A stretch of 64,000 nt of DNA from Chamaecyparis obtusa (lineage: Eukaryota; Streptophyta; Pinopsida; Cupressales; Cupressaceae), in assembly GCA_027943335.1 (NCBI GenBank), contig BSBK01002080.1, positions 624,001 to 688,000 on the forward strand, given 5' to 3'. This document shows, piece after piece, positions 1 through 11,500 of this stretch. Under the pieces are notes generated by a model. The model had not been told where the DNA came from, did not search any database, and saw only the letters and a list, made by a program, of their open reading frames with translations. Each line of letters starts with the position of its first letter. Positions within the stretch are counted from its first letter, which is position 1. The translations under genes and the position numbers were made by a program.

Positions 1-264
1 TTCTACAGGAGAGTTCATCAAAAACATAACATGATTCTCTCCTCTCAAGGATCGAATTCCTTACATATTTAGATCAGACCAATAGTAAAGGGCAAGATTG
101 AAGATCTCAAGGTTCAGATCTGAAGTCTCTAAGGACTTATTCAGAGCTATAATCCGAGTATTATCTCTCTTTGTTCCTTGTGATTTCTTATATATCCTAT
201 GCTTAGATTTGTTAGATTTCTATAGATTGATATATTACTAGTTAGAATCGGAAATATACTAACA
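1..264 (+). repeat. 5' LTR (3' portion) of copia-type element A
   Basis: The stretch ends in ACTAACA and is followed directly by a primer-binding site, as expected for the 3' end of a 5' LTR. Most of it is repeated at 3621-4425. Its start lies outside the window. Compared with the downstream copy it lacks about 408 bases; the gap is bounded by TTACATA in both copies (61-67 here, 3842-3848 and 4250-4256 there). Confidence 0.8.
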
Positions 265-277
265 TGGTATCAGAGCG
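265..277 (+). other. Primer-binding site, initiator tRNA-Met type
   Basis: TGGTATCAGAGCG differs at the last base from the common plant retrotransposon site TGGTATCAGAGCC, complementary to the 3' end of initiator tRNA-Met. It lies immediately after the LTR end and fixes the element as plus-strand. Confidence 0.85.
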
Positions 278-1068
278 AGGTTGAGTAAAAGATCCATTTC
301 AGGTTTAGGAATTCAGTCTAACTCTTTCAAATCTAACAATGGCAAACTTGGGTTTGGCCGATACTTGATTTTTATGAGGGTTTCGATTCGTAATAACCTC
401 AATTGTGAAGGTTGGCATCATCTTAAAATTAAGATTTAAAATTTGAACGTGCAAATGGTTTTTTATGTTTTCATTGGTTGTGAAACCACCTCATGATTGG
501 TTAAGGAAGATAAGACGGATTAGATCTCAGGTTGTATCAATCCAATCTTATATATTTGGAAGAGTCAAATCACTCTAAATTATCCGATTGATAAAATACT
601 AACTAATCCTCCCGTAACTGATTGATTCAAGCTTACATTGAGAGGGGGTATAATCTTATGATAAAATCTAAGCTTCGAAAGGTGAAGTTAAGGAGTGGCA
701 TAAGACATTCATGGATAAATTATTTAAGTATACTATGAGATTCCATGGCAAGAACTGTATACTGGATACATGGGTTGGAGAGACCTACCTGGGGATGGCA
801 TAAGAAGGGTTTTTCTTAATCATGGGCTCACTTGGTTTTGTAACTCTTTTCTCTTGCATTTTGGGTAGATCTTACTCCTTAAACATAGCTGGTTATTAAG
901 ATGTTTCTATTATATTATGAGAATATATCTTATTGTTGTTTAAGCATAGCTGATTAACTGTCATTGGCATGACTGATTAGTTAACACATTTGTATGTATG
1001 AGGAGCATTCTTTACAGCATATCTATGCATATGGCTAAGTTGTTTCTTATGAATTGGATACTTGGAGA
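278..1068 (+). mobile_element. Internal leader of copia element A, non-coding
   Basis: No reading frame of useful length and no gag, protease, integrase or RT motif was found between the primer-binding site and the hairpin array. The element therefore looks non-autonomous: LTRs, primer site and polypurine tract are kept and coding capacity is gone. Confidence 0.6.
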
Positions 1069-1823
1069 ATATCATGGATTTGATATCTCTTGGATCAGGG
1101 ATCCACACTTAGGTATATGGTGGACATCATGGACTTGATGTTTGGAAGCCATTGCTCTGAGCACTTGGTAAATATCATGGACTTGATATTCATTAGACCA
1201 ATGCTCGAGGATATCATGGATTTGATATCTCGTGGATTAGGGATCCACATCTAAGTAATTGGTGGACATCATGGACTTGATGTCGATAGGCCATTACTCC
1301 AAGTACTTGGTGAATATCATCGACTTGATATTCGTTAGACCAATGCTCTTAACATCATGGACTTGAAGTTGTTTTGATGTTATGGACATGACATTCCTTG
1401 AGTCTTGGTAACTCGTGGATTCAATTATCCACAGATTAGTTCATATACATCATTGATTTGATGATACCATGAATATCATGGACTTGATATTCTATTGGCT
1501 GAGTCAAGAGGACTCGTGGATTTAGTTATCCACAAATTGGATAGAAAACATCATGAATTTGATGATAACTTGTGTTTGGAAAGTATCATGGACTTGATAC
1601 TACCTTGAATATCATGGACTTGATATTCAAAACAGTCGAGGTGACTAGTGGATATAGGAAAATCACAAATTGATTGGAAATATCTGATATCATGGACTTG
1701 ATATCACTTATGGTTGATAAGCATCATGTACTTGATGTTATCATGAATATCATGGACTCGATATTCTTGGGTCGTGGAAACCAGTGGATCTAGGAAATCC
1801 ACATTTGGATGGTAAGCATCATA
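1069..1823 (+). repeat. Array of short hairpins with covarying stems
   Basis: About twenty short inverted repeats occur here. The dominant type is a 6-8 bp stem around a six-base loop, usually TGGACT. Stems read ATATCA/TGATAT (1069-1086, 1172-1189, 1211-1228, 1314-1331), ACATCA/TGATGT (1124-1141, 1266-1283), AGTATCA/TGATACT (1582-1601), GATATCA/TGATATC (1686-1705) and GAATATCA/TGATATTC (1471-1492, 1607-1628). A second type has stem GTGGAT/ATCCAC with other loops (1232-1248, 1415-1432, 1515-1532). The stems differ between copies yet stay paired. Function is unknown. Confidence 0.8.
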
Positions 1824-1933
1824 TGATATGATGTCCCTCATATAAATATGAGATGTATGGTTAAGGAATAATGAAGAACATTTGTGTTCTCATTATATCT
1901 TGTAGATAGAGATATACTATCATAGATAAGAGA

Positions 1934-3549
1934 TCTATTGTAATGAACCTAGCTAGCTCTCAATCACAATCTAGATTTTTTCTTCAAATTAAATTGCAAT
2001 TTTCTTGTGTTTCAAACATACAAGATATTTTTGATAATGTTTTCAACATTCAAATAAATACAATAGAAAATTTATTTCACTTGAATGTCTACAAAATACA
2101 ATATTTTATCCAATGCCTCATAAAACATGATCATTACATTGATATTAATATTCTAAATAATGCACCTTAGTTCCAAATGACTGTTGAAGGTAATTTGCTG
2201 CCAAAGAAAGTCACTCACAACCTCCAGCAAGATGATGCAGCCTTCAAGATCATTATAAACAGCCACCAAATGAACATACAACCACTATTGTTTGTCACAT
2301 AGCATAGAAGAGAGATAGAAATGTATCCAGCTCATTTAATTAGCAACACAAATGTTGCAACCAATCCAAACTTCCAAACGCAGCTCTAAGAATATTCCAC
2401 GCAGCCCTAAAAATAATCCACACACCTCTAAAATGATCCACGCAGCCACAATGTAAAGAGACGCAGCCTATTAAAGTCTCACACGGCCACTTAGAAAATC
2501 ACGCAGCCTCCCAAGTGTAACCACAGCCACTAAATAATGACACAGCTCCTTCCAATAACAGTATGGCAGCTATGTATTAACTTTCAATAATGTTTCAGAT
2601 ACAACGCCAAACAAATTCAAGCCCAGCTCTGCAAATCCAACATAAAATATTGATGTTTTCTCCAGATGTGAAGACCAAACATCACCAAACATCAGCTTCT
2701 CTTGCATAGTTAATGCAGTTGAGAAGACAAAACAAATTGCTATATTCAACAGCAATTTGCACTACCAATTTCAAACAATCTTCCACTATACTTCAGCAGT
2801 GGATAACAAATCCTCAAAACAAACCCTTATACTTCAGCAAGGGCTCAAATTTCAGAACCTCAGAAACTCCTCAAAGGCAACAAAAGCAAATAAATATTCA
2901 AGTGTCCTTTCTCCAATGAAATGAGCTCATATTTATAATGCTTTGTTGATAAAAGTTTCCAAAAGAACTCAACTTCTGAAATTGTGAAAGTTTCCCAAAT
3001 GATCTCCACTCAACACAACTCCCTTTTAACAACTTCATTTAAAACATTATTATAATAAGATGTCATTATAATAATGCGACTTGGGTTTAATAATCAATTA
3101 AATAATGGCCCCTTCAACTTAAGTGAAATTATAAAATTAGATTATAACTTTATAATAAGCCATTTAAATTTTTAATAATAATTTGGCCACTAAAAATGTA
3201 ATAACTCCCAAAATACTCATCATTTAAATATGTCGTCTGAAGTAGGAGTTATACCTATTATTGCTCCATGTGACCAAATGCACTTTCCAAAAATAGAAAG
3301 GGTCCATCTCAATCAACACCCAACTTACCACAAATAGTAAGTACACAAATCTAAACCCAAATGAAGTCCAATCTAAACCAAACGAAGACCAACCTATAGC
3401 TTACTGAATTGTGGAGAAGACAAGACCCTCCCAAGCCAAGTCACTGCCTCAGAAGACCCTCTATCCACAATAATTAGCCTAGGAGGATCAAAATAATAGG
3501 CTAATCCTTGAAACACCAATGCTGGCAAAATTGGGGACATTACATCTAT
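1934..3549 (-). mobile_element. Solo LTR nested in copia element A
   Basis: The insert 1939-3544 (1606 bp) starts TGTAATGAAC and ends GGGGACATTACA, and is flanked by the 5-bp direct repeat TCTAT at 1934-1938 and 3545-3549. On the minus strand it begins TGTAATGTCCCC, the same start as the chromovirus-type LTRs elsewhere in the window. No internal region is present, so it looks like a solo LTR left by LTR-LTR recombination. Short reading frames in it are not convincing. An ACGCAGCC-like motif recurs at about 2375-2550. Confidence 0.8.
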
Positions 3550-3612
3550 GGCATGCATTTTGGTTATGTTTTGTGATGAAGGATCTAAGAGTTGATCTTT
3601 GCCTCAAGTCCA

Positions 3613-3620
3613 AGAGGGAG
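3613..3620 (+). other. Polypurine tract of copia element A
   Basis: A purine run ending AGAGGGAG lies immediately before the LTR start TGTTGATATT. The preceding CCTCAAGTCC is repeated at another copia LTR junction on the minus strand at 25035-25055. Confidence 0.7.
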
Positions 3621-4425
3621 TGTTGATATTATGGCCTTTACGACATGTAGATCAACCATCTTAAGGCAATAATAATAAATATATAGGATATATTTATTAA
3701 TGTAAATTGATATAAATAATAATAATAAATATTAGTGATATACATATGTTTATCCCCTAAAAAGTATCATATATATATGTTATAGATCCTAGAGATCATC
3801 AAAAACATAACATGATTCTCTCATCTCAAGGATCAAATTCCTTACATACGAATTTGGCAAATTGTTGGAGCGAATGCATTATGTGAATGCTGGAGCAGAA
3901 TTTTGGACGAATTGTTGCAGCCATAGAAGGGCTAATTTAGAGCAGAATTCTGGGCGACTTGTTGCAGCCCTAGAAGGACAAATTTAGAGCAGAATTCTGG
4001 GCAAATTGTTGCAGCCCAAGAAGATCGAACTAGGGCAAACTGGAGCAGCCCTAGAAGAACAATATAAGGGCTGATCTTGCAGCCCTAGATCTGAGAATTA
4101 TGACAGATCTAATAGAAGGCAAAATCAGGGCAGATTAGCGACATATTGTGAGCAAACCTTGATAGCATTCATCCATGTCGGATTCAATTGGTTATATTCA
4201 GATCTGAGCAATATTGGATCAGAATTAAAAGAGCCCAAGGTGGGCAACATTACATATTCAGATCAGACCAATATTAAAGGGCAAGATTGAAGATCTCAAG
4301 GTTCAGATCTGAAGTCTCTAAGGACTGATTCAGAGCTATAATCCGGGCATTATCTCTCTTTGTTCCTTGTGATTTGTTATATTTCCTGTGCTTAGATTTG
4401 TTAGATTTCTATAGATTGATATATT
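3621..4425 (+). repeat. 3' LTR of copia element A, 3' end truncated
   Basis: It begins TGTTGATATT after the polypurine tract. Bases from about 3800 match the 5' LTR at 15-239, apart from the extra 408-base segment. Identity stops at about 4425; the last 25 bases of the 5' LTR are absent and a C-rich junction follows. The extra segment is rich in GCAGCCCTAGAAG-like repeats (3890-4090). Confidence 0.8.
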
Positions 4426-4930
4426 CCTTGTCCCCCCCCCCACACGTCGTCACCCCCTTAGGGGTGCGACTAACGCTCCCTTTCTTGTAGATCATAACCC
4501 GTGCCAAGCTTAAGTATACATATTATAATATGTATTGTAATTATACTTATGATTCATATTATAATATGTATATTATAATATTTTATTTTATGGTTATATT
4601 TATTATTTATATTATAATATATATAATATAAACTTGATCATTATTACTTAAATTCATATTATAATAATATATATAATATTATAATATATATGACATTAAT
4701 ATCAAAATATATAATATTAATTTTAAATTATTATTAATTAAATTCATATTTTAATATAATATTATAATATATATAACATATTAATATTATAATATATGTA
4801 CTATTATAATGTGTATAAATTAATTTTAAATCTTAAATGTTCTTGACATGAAAATGACAACATTTATTGAAGTTTTGTTTTAATACAATTTATATACAAT
4901 AGTAGAATCCTCTAATCGAGGGTCGCCACA
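4426..4930. other. C-run junction and AT-rich low-complexity DNA, no gene
   Basis: A run of ten C (about 4431-4440) follows the broken LTR end. From about 4505 to 4830 the sequence is dominated by short TATAATAT-type motifs. No reading frame or RNA gene is seen. Confidence 0.8.
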
Positions 4931-7700
4931 CTAAGGCAATGGAGGATCAAACTTCATTTCTAAATCGACGTGTCTTCAAACTTGTATTTTCAAATTTCAT
5001 TGTTTGCAACTTAAATGTTTTGACAGTGTGAGATTCACAGTAAAATCAGATTTGGAAGGCGCATTTCCAGATTGGGATCAAGTATCTCAAAGGTTTCCAA
5101 ATCAGATGTTTATAACTAATAAGACAAATCAGATTTCCAATTCTAAAAGAACGATTGTTTAGCATGAAAATTATTTAAGTTCTTCAAAATCAACTTGCAT
5201 TTGATTTGTGTTTGTAATCTTGATCCAAAGTGTTTTCTTTTCATATTTAGGGATGATGATCAAAGAATGAAGAAGACTATCTTAAAGAGATTGAGTTCAA
5301 AGGAGGATAACACTTCAAGATGACAAGGAAGCCTGGACAAAGGAAGAATGGATCTAGGATCAAGCTTGAAGGAAGGAATCATTTCAAGATCTACAAGGAA
5401 GGAATTCATGGGCAAGTTCAAGTTCAAGGACAAGAGGAACTCAAAGAGAGGAGAATGAGCAAGTTCTACAAATGAAGAAAATTATCATCATCTTGAGTTT
5501 CCTTCGGAAATCCAAGATACATGTGAAGGACCCAAGCATCACAAGAGGATTAAGAAGATCCGAGGCTAAGGAGTGCAAGTCAAAGATATAAAAGATTGCC
5601 ATGAAGATGAAGATGAATAGGAATCCCAAACAAAGGAAGGATGATTACCTCAAGTGGATCAAGTTCGAAGGAAGCCTAACCACTTCAAGAGGATCAAGGT
5701 CAAGATATTATGATAAGAACAATTTCGAGAATACTTCAAGGAGAAGATTTCCAAAGAGGAGAGGATGAGAAAATGGAATTGAAACAATGATTTGCTAAAT
5801 AATGAGGTGGCGTCCACTCATCCTCATTCAATCAAATTTTTCCAAGTGAACATGTGGAGTGCATCTCCAAGTGGATATGTATTCAAAATAATGTAATTTT
5901 CTCATTGGCCAATAAATTGGTGCCTTATTATCATTGGATATGTATTTAGTGTTTGTAACAACCCTAATTAGGGTTTTTGTGAGATGATCTTGGCCATTGA
6001 TTTCAAATCAATTTGGGTCATTAATGTATTTGAGAATTCAAGAATCACCGCCCTCTTTTGGACAAAATTTTCAGACCTTAGTCTGAAACTTGAATTTTGC
6101 ACCCTCTAGGCCTCTAGTTTTATTTTTTATTTTTCATGCTTGAAGCATCAATGATTTGAATCAGGTTTTTTGATTCATCGAACACAGTTCACACCTCTAA
6201 AGGGATTTTGATTCCTTTATTTCAATGTCTGATTTTGATCTTCATAAATTTGATGTCCCCCTTTTGGTGGCTTGGATCTGATGCTTTTCCTTGTCTGGTT
6301 TTTGTTTGATCTCCGTCCAATATCTTTTCAAACTTGAATCACCCCCTTTTGGTGTAATTCTAACCAGACTTTGATCTTGGCATTCTTTCCACATCAGAAT
6401 TTAAATATCTGGTCCTTGTTCACAAGTTCATCCTTCATCCTTCTTTGATGCTTGCTTGAATTGCTGATTGCTTGGATCTAAAGGTTTCCTCTTTGAGTTA
6501 TCTTCTATTTATCAGCCCTTGATGTCTTCTTTGACCTTCGATCTTGAATTGCCTTCTCACATTGTGTTCCAACCTTCCTGCTTGATTGCAATTTGAAGTG
6601 TTTCTGCCTCGGTTATGCATCTCCACAGCCAATGTGGGATTAAAAAACTTTTGCCTCTTAAGTTTTTTGCCAGCCTAGGTACTTGTGCAAGTTTATTTCT
6701 TTTAATTTCCTTTCCTCACCATGCTGGTGGAAAATCGACCACCATGAGGACAACCTAGATTTCAATTTTTCTTTCATTTTGCCTTCAAACTTCCATTCAA
6801 TCCCCCAAGTGGAAACTTGATGCCTATAGGGACAAATTCTGATTGCATCATTAAGCTTGTTTTACCCCTTGCCCAGCTGGTGGAAGATCAACCAGCATAG
6901 GGACAAATCAGTCCCTTTGCATTTTTCATTCTTGAGTGCACATTAGAGGGGAGTAGAAAAACAACCCCCATAAGCAAACCTACACATTGTTTGTTAATTT
7001 GCTCGCTAAGGAGAAATTAGAGCCCTATAGGGACAAGTGGAGATTCTATGTGCATAGGGACAAGTGGAAAATCCTTATCCATAGGGACAAATTAGTCCCT
7101 AACTAATCAAGTGAAAGTTTTGGCTCCATAGGAACACAATGGAAATTCAATAGTCATAGGGACTGGTGGAAAATCCATTTCCACAAATACTTTCCACTCC
7201 AACTCTTCCTAAAAATATTCTAAGTGTCCAACCAGTGGAGAATCAATCTTCATGGGGACAGTGAAGATTCCCTATCCATAGGGACTTTCCATTCCAAAAA
7301 TCCATTTCCATAAGGACTTTCCACTCCAACTCTTCCAAAAAATATTATCAGCCAATGGGGAATCAAGCTTCATGGGGACAAAGTGGAGATTCCCTATCCA
7401 TAGGGACTTTCCACTTCAAATATTTTTTAAGTGTCTAGCTAGTGAAAAAACGACCCCTATAGGGACTTTTAGAATCTTAACCTTGATCCTCATGTCTTGG
7501 AGTGGAAAACCAAACCTCCATAGGGACGTTTCATCAAGACTTAGTGGAAAATCAATTTCCATAGGAAATTTTGGTTCAAACTTTGTGGAAATTCAATCCT
7601 CGTAGGAATTTTTACTTTGTTTGCAAGGTTTCATCATTTTGATCCCAATTCATAAGCAAAATAAGGACCTTCAAGTTGGAGTTGTTGAAGGTAGTTTAAA
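4931..7700. other. Non-coding retroelement debris with interspersed short repeats
   Basis: No coding region is convincing. From 5280 to 5780 there are degenerate GGATCAAG/AAGGAAG repeats. From 6720 to 7640 phrases like CCATAGGGAC and GTGGAAAATCC recur many times, with small inverted repeats such as TGGTGG/CCACCA (6725-6744) and GCTGGT/ACCAGC (6876-6896). The style resembles leader or LTR sequence of degenerate elements, but no LTR pair was found. Confidence 0.6.
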
Positions 7701-8717
7701 ATTTATTTTTTATGTACTATATTTATTTTTTTATTGTAGATGTGACAAGTACTTGTTTATACCATGTTAGGTTGGCAAACTTCAATATACATCTCATAGA
7801 ATTGTGATTCTTATTAAATTAAAGCAAAAAACATTCTCGAAAAAATACTTAGAAAGCAAAAAAGTGCTTTTTCGAAAAAACAATGAAAAGAGAAAAAACA
7901 TGATTGAAGAAAAAGCAAAAAGTAGTTTTTCAAAAAAACAGCTAAGAAGTTATAAAAGGAGGATTGGAGCTCTCATTTCGGATGTTAAGATTGATATTGA
8001 TGTCATTTTGTCTCGAAGGAGATTGCTTCTTCATTTTTTGTTTGTGAGGACGAAAACACTTGCAAGCAACATTGTCTGTGTCATAGATTGAAATATCGCA
8101 GATATATCTACGATAATTCAACTTATCATGAGAAGTTTGGTGGGTCGACAAATTATGTCAAGTTCACTCGCAAAGTAGTTCAAAATATCGGTTGATATGT
8201 TGGGAAGTTATCAATGATAAATTGCCAAGTTATCACGATAAATAGCTAACTTATCGCGCGTGGAGCCAGTATAGACTATGATGGCCCAACAAAAGGGCAG
8301 AACACATTTTTTGTCTGGAAGAGCAGGGTTGGAGAGGAGAGAAAGGGTTTGGAGGAGAAAGGTGGTTATTTGTAGTGTTCTAGAGCGATTTCTTGTGGAT
8401 TTGAAGCAGATTCAAAAAGATTTTTCAAGCAAATTCGGATTCACGAGTTTTCAAAATCCTATCTATTTTTTTAAAATCATTTTGTCTTCTATTAGTTGCA
8501 TCTAAGTTTGTACTAACTCTATAATACCATTTCCAATGTACTCTAACTCGTTTTAGAGCTTAATGAACAAGATCTATCACCATTTTTTTGTAATTTTTGC
8601 AAATTTCTTGTAGTTTTCTCAAGAATTTCATATTTTATTAAAAATTTCATAACCTAAAACTTTTTTTAATTTTTTTCTTTCAAGTTTCAGCTATGTTTAA
8701 ACTAATTTAGTTTGTTT
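7701..8717. other. Non-coding stretch with hAT-like terminal motif
   Basis: The segment 7800-7960 is purine-rich with repeated CGAAAAAA words; its lysine-rich 95-codon frame is probably chance. TAGTTCAAAATATCG (8176-8190) is matched inverted at 22346-22360, next to the hAT transposase remnant, and several TTATC/GATAA words surround both sites. No matching 8-bp target duplication joins the two sites, so they are not claimed as ends of one element. Confidence 0.4.
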
Positions 8718-9449
8718 TTAATCCAGCAATGTCCCATACTTCAGAAACTTCTTCTTGACCAAGCCGAGCTTCTTTAGGTTTGCAAAGATCTGACTCCTCA
8801 GCATAGCACATATGTCGTGTCTTGCATTATCGTGCATAATCCTGTGTGCAACATGTATTGCACCTCCCGATATGCTATTCAGGTTACTCGACTGATATAC
8901 CTTGTAGCCAATAACCGCTGCCGCAAATCGAATGCCATCATCTTCAATATCATTCACAATCATCGTTCGGCTGTCGTATCTGGACTTCATCAACCGTGTG
9001 ACTTCTGCATTAGCTATGATCCTTAGGGTTAGAGCTTCCCCTACGGCGTTGTAACCAATTACCTTGTGTAGGTCTTCTTTCATGATCGGTGTGACCGCGC
9101 CTTTCGCAAGCCACATCCCATGTTCGTGAACCCTACTCAGAACTAGCCTAATCCAATCCGATCAAAACACGGTAGGACATTTTACTCCGTTGATCAAACC
9201 CGATGATTCAAACTTAGTGTATTTTGATTGAAGCTTCCCGTCTTCACAAAGTGAGAGGTATTCACTCTAATTGAATGTTTCACCCAGTTCCTCTTGTTTG
9301 ATGTGGATGAATGTCGTTACATCCTCAGTCAGCAATACACCTTCAGGGACGAATGATAGAGCTCCCGCCATATCATTCGCTCGGTTTTCAATCGCTATGA
9401 TGTCATAAACTGGTCTATCTAGTTGATTTGCACTTCTTAGGCTCACCAC
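8718..9449 (-). pseudogene. Degenerate retroelement ORF, function not recognised
   Basis: One minus-strand frame runs from an ATG at 9449 to 8718 with only two internal stops (about 9267-9269 and 9160). The translation is about 240 residues, with no transmembrane segment and no zinc knuckle. Phrases such as MIVNDIEDDGIRFAAAVIGY (20 residues) suggest a folded, mostly helical domain. It lies downstream, on the same strand, of a zinc-knuckle gag remnant. It may be the N-terminal gag domain of another copy of that family. I do not recognise it with confidence. Confidence 0.45.
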
Positions 9450-10101
9450 AAATGATGAAGATGCAATGTTACAAGACCGGTATGTGCAGAAAGTTCTTGA
9501 TAAAATTTACGGAATTTGCTAAGCAAAAAACGTAAATCACAGCAAGAAAAGATTACTCAAGCTTTGAAAATAATAATCACAAATCACAATGTAATGTGAA
9601 ATGAGTAATTAGCTTTCCCTTTTATAGACTTAGGTCCCAACGGTAATTAGCAAACGGTAACATTTGTTAACGGTTATTGTATTAATTGCCCTTACCTAAC
9701 CTTTCTTTCCACAACCAGTTCACAAACCGTTACCTATTCACATATCTTCGGTTGCAATATCCACCTTGCTACATCAGCAACTCTTACCTATCCGATTCAC
9801 ATGTCAGACCGGTGACTCCTTCCCGGTTCCACTTTTTGACTAAGATCACAACTCAGCAGTTCCTCCGGGAACAGTAGGCTGGCTACCTGTTCCCCTTAAG
9901 CCCTTAGGCTTAATTTGCTGAAGAGATATCACCATCAATAGATGACCTTACCTCGGATTTCTCCTCAACGAATCTCTTTGTCCCCTTTACTGACCAAGTC
10001 TTCTTGACTTCCCTGTTGATCTCTTTACTCATGTTATCCTTCTGGTTGGGGGACAACTTCTTCTTGACCAGTTTGGTCGGAACTTTGCCTTTGTTCGTCG
10101 G
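9450..10101 (-). other. Non-coding spacer, possible LTR remnant
   Basis: No coding frame is supported. Repeated AACGG/ACCGGT words and a CCCTTAAGCCCTTAGGCTTAA stretch near 9893-9913 look like degenerate LTR or leader sequence between two minus-strand gag-like remnants. No LTR boundary could be fixed. Confidence 0.35.
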
Positions 10102-10926
10102 TCAGTTCCTGCATTCCTTGGCCAGATGCCCAATCTTGTTACAGTTGTAACAAACCATTCCGGTTCCTCTCCGTGGATTGACCCTTCTTTCCCTGTCCAT
10201 GGGTGAGTGACAATCAAAGTTCCTATGCCCTGATGGTCCACGGGTAGCACAGCTGGATGTGCTCCGATTTACATTCCTATTATGGAATACCGGTCTTGGT
10301 GGGTATTTGAATGCCATGGTTATGGACCTGCATTCTTCCACTTTGTGTCCAAATTTATAGCAACTATAGCAATAACCCTTGAAACTTCCCCTGCTTCCAC
10401 TGGACACACTGTTGGAGAGAGACATGCATTCAAAGGTCTTGTGACCATACTTGTAACAGTTGCTACGGAAGCTATTAGAAGTAAATGGTTTTACCGATGC
10501 ATTTCTGCAGTCATTGGTTTTATGACCCGGTTTCCCACAATGTTTGCAAGAGGGTTTGAAGGACTTTTTACCTTTGTCTTCTATTGGTTTCTTCTTATCC
10601 TTCTTGCCTTTCTTCACTCCAGAGGACTCATCGGTTTCATTGTTGCTTTGATCGATGTACCCAAGTCCTGTGGGATCCTTGTGCTTTCGTTGAGCCCTTA
10701 GTTGCTCATCAAGCTTCTCAGAACTTTCATTGTACCTTCTGAGTTTGTCATTCCTCTCTTCAAGAGTTTTTAGTTGTTCCTTTAATTGATCCAATTCAGC
10801 AGCCATCTGTTTGCATGCTTCATCTTTGTCATCCAAATGCTCATGCATGATTGCATTCTCCTGATTTATGCCTTGCATGTCTGCATGCAATTGCAATATG
10901 AGAACATCACTCTCTCTTGGTGCCAT
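10102..10926 (-). pseudogene. Gag-like protein with coiled coil and five zinc knuckles
   Basis: Read from an ATG at about 10926. The N-terminal part is coiled-coil-like (heptads such as LDQLKEQLKTLEERNDKLRR). Then comes the family signature GLGYIDQS, a lysine-rich linker, and five CCHC-type knuckles: CKHCGKPGHKTNDC, NCYKYGHKTFEC (first Cys lost), CYSCYKFGHKVEEC, a degenerate CATRGPSGHRNFDC, and CYNCNKIGHLAKEC. Zinc knuckles of this kind bind RNA in retroelement gag. The 5' end is cut by the gypsy pol at about 10926. A related but more degenerate copy is at 42287-43640 (GLGYIEQ), so this is a dispersed family, probably copia-type. Confidence 0.75.
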
Positions 10927-10929
10927 ATC

Positions 10930-11500
10930 AACCCACAAGGGGTGATGAGTGTGAAAAGGTAAATCTGGGAACAGAGGATAGTCCCAAAATAGTCCACATT
11001 GGGAAAGTTTGTACACCCAAGGAGAGAGCTGATATACTTGGTTTGATGAGGGAATTCCCAGATGTGATTGCTTGGGGATATGAAGATTTGAAAACGTATG
11101 ATCCTTCTACCATCACACATACAATCCCATTGAAGGAAGGAAGTAAGCCATTCAGGCAGTGGCAAAGGCCAGTTAATCCTTTGCTAGAGCCATTGATTTT
11201 CCAAGACGTGAAGAAGATGTTGAATGCACGGATCATCTTCCTAGTAAGCCATTCAACGTGGGTTGCCAATCTTGTCCTAGTCAGGAAGAAAAACGGAGAA
11301 ATTAGACTATGTGTTGATTTCAAGAATTTGAACAGAGCATCAGAAAAGGATAATTATCCATTGCCATCATTAGATGAGGTTTTACAAGTTGTGAATGGAG
11401 CACAAATGATGACATTTATGGATGGGTATTCGGGATATAACCAAGTTATAGTAGAAGAAGAAGACAGATTGAAAACGGCTTTCACCACGAAGTGGGGAAC
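10930..11500 (+). pseudogene. Tat-like gypsy pol, pre-RT and RT N-terminus
   Basis: The frame enters abruptly after the gag remnant, without LTR, gag or protease, so the element is 5'-truncated. The connection domain (KERADILGLMREFPDVIAW) leads into RT motifs WVANLVLVRKKNGEIRLCVD and FMDGYSGYNQV. The wording is that of the Tat/Athila branch of Ty3/gypsy. The frame is open to 12287. Confidence 0.85.

Noticed and set aside
1069..1823. CRISPR-like array
   Set aside because: The repeats are short, imperfect and irregularly spaced, spacers are not distinct, and the context is a plant LTR element.
7804..8091. 95-residue lysine-rich ORF
   Set aside because: Produced by CGAAAAAA-type repeats; similar words occur in LTRs of element 2, and no start context or domain supports a gene.
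10282..10701. 139-residue plus-strand reading frame
   Set aside because: Antisense of the zinc-knuckle gag at 10102-10926.
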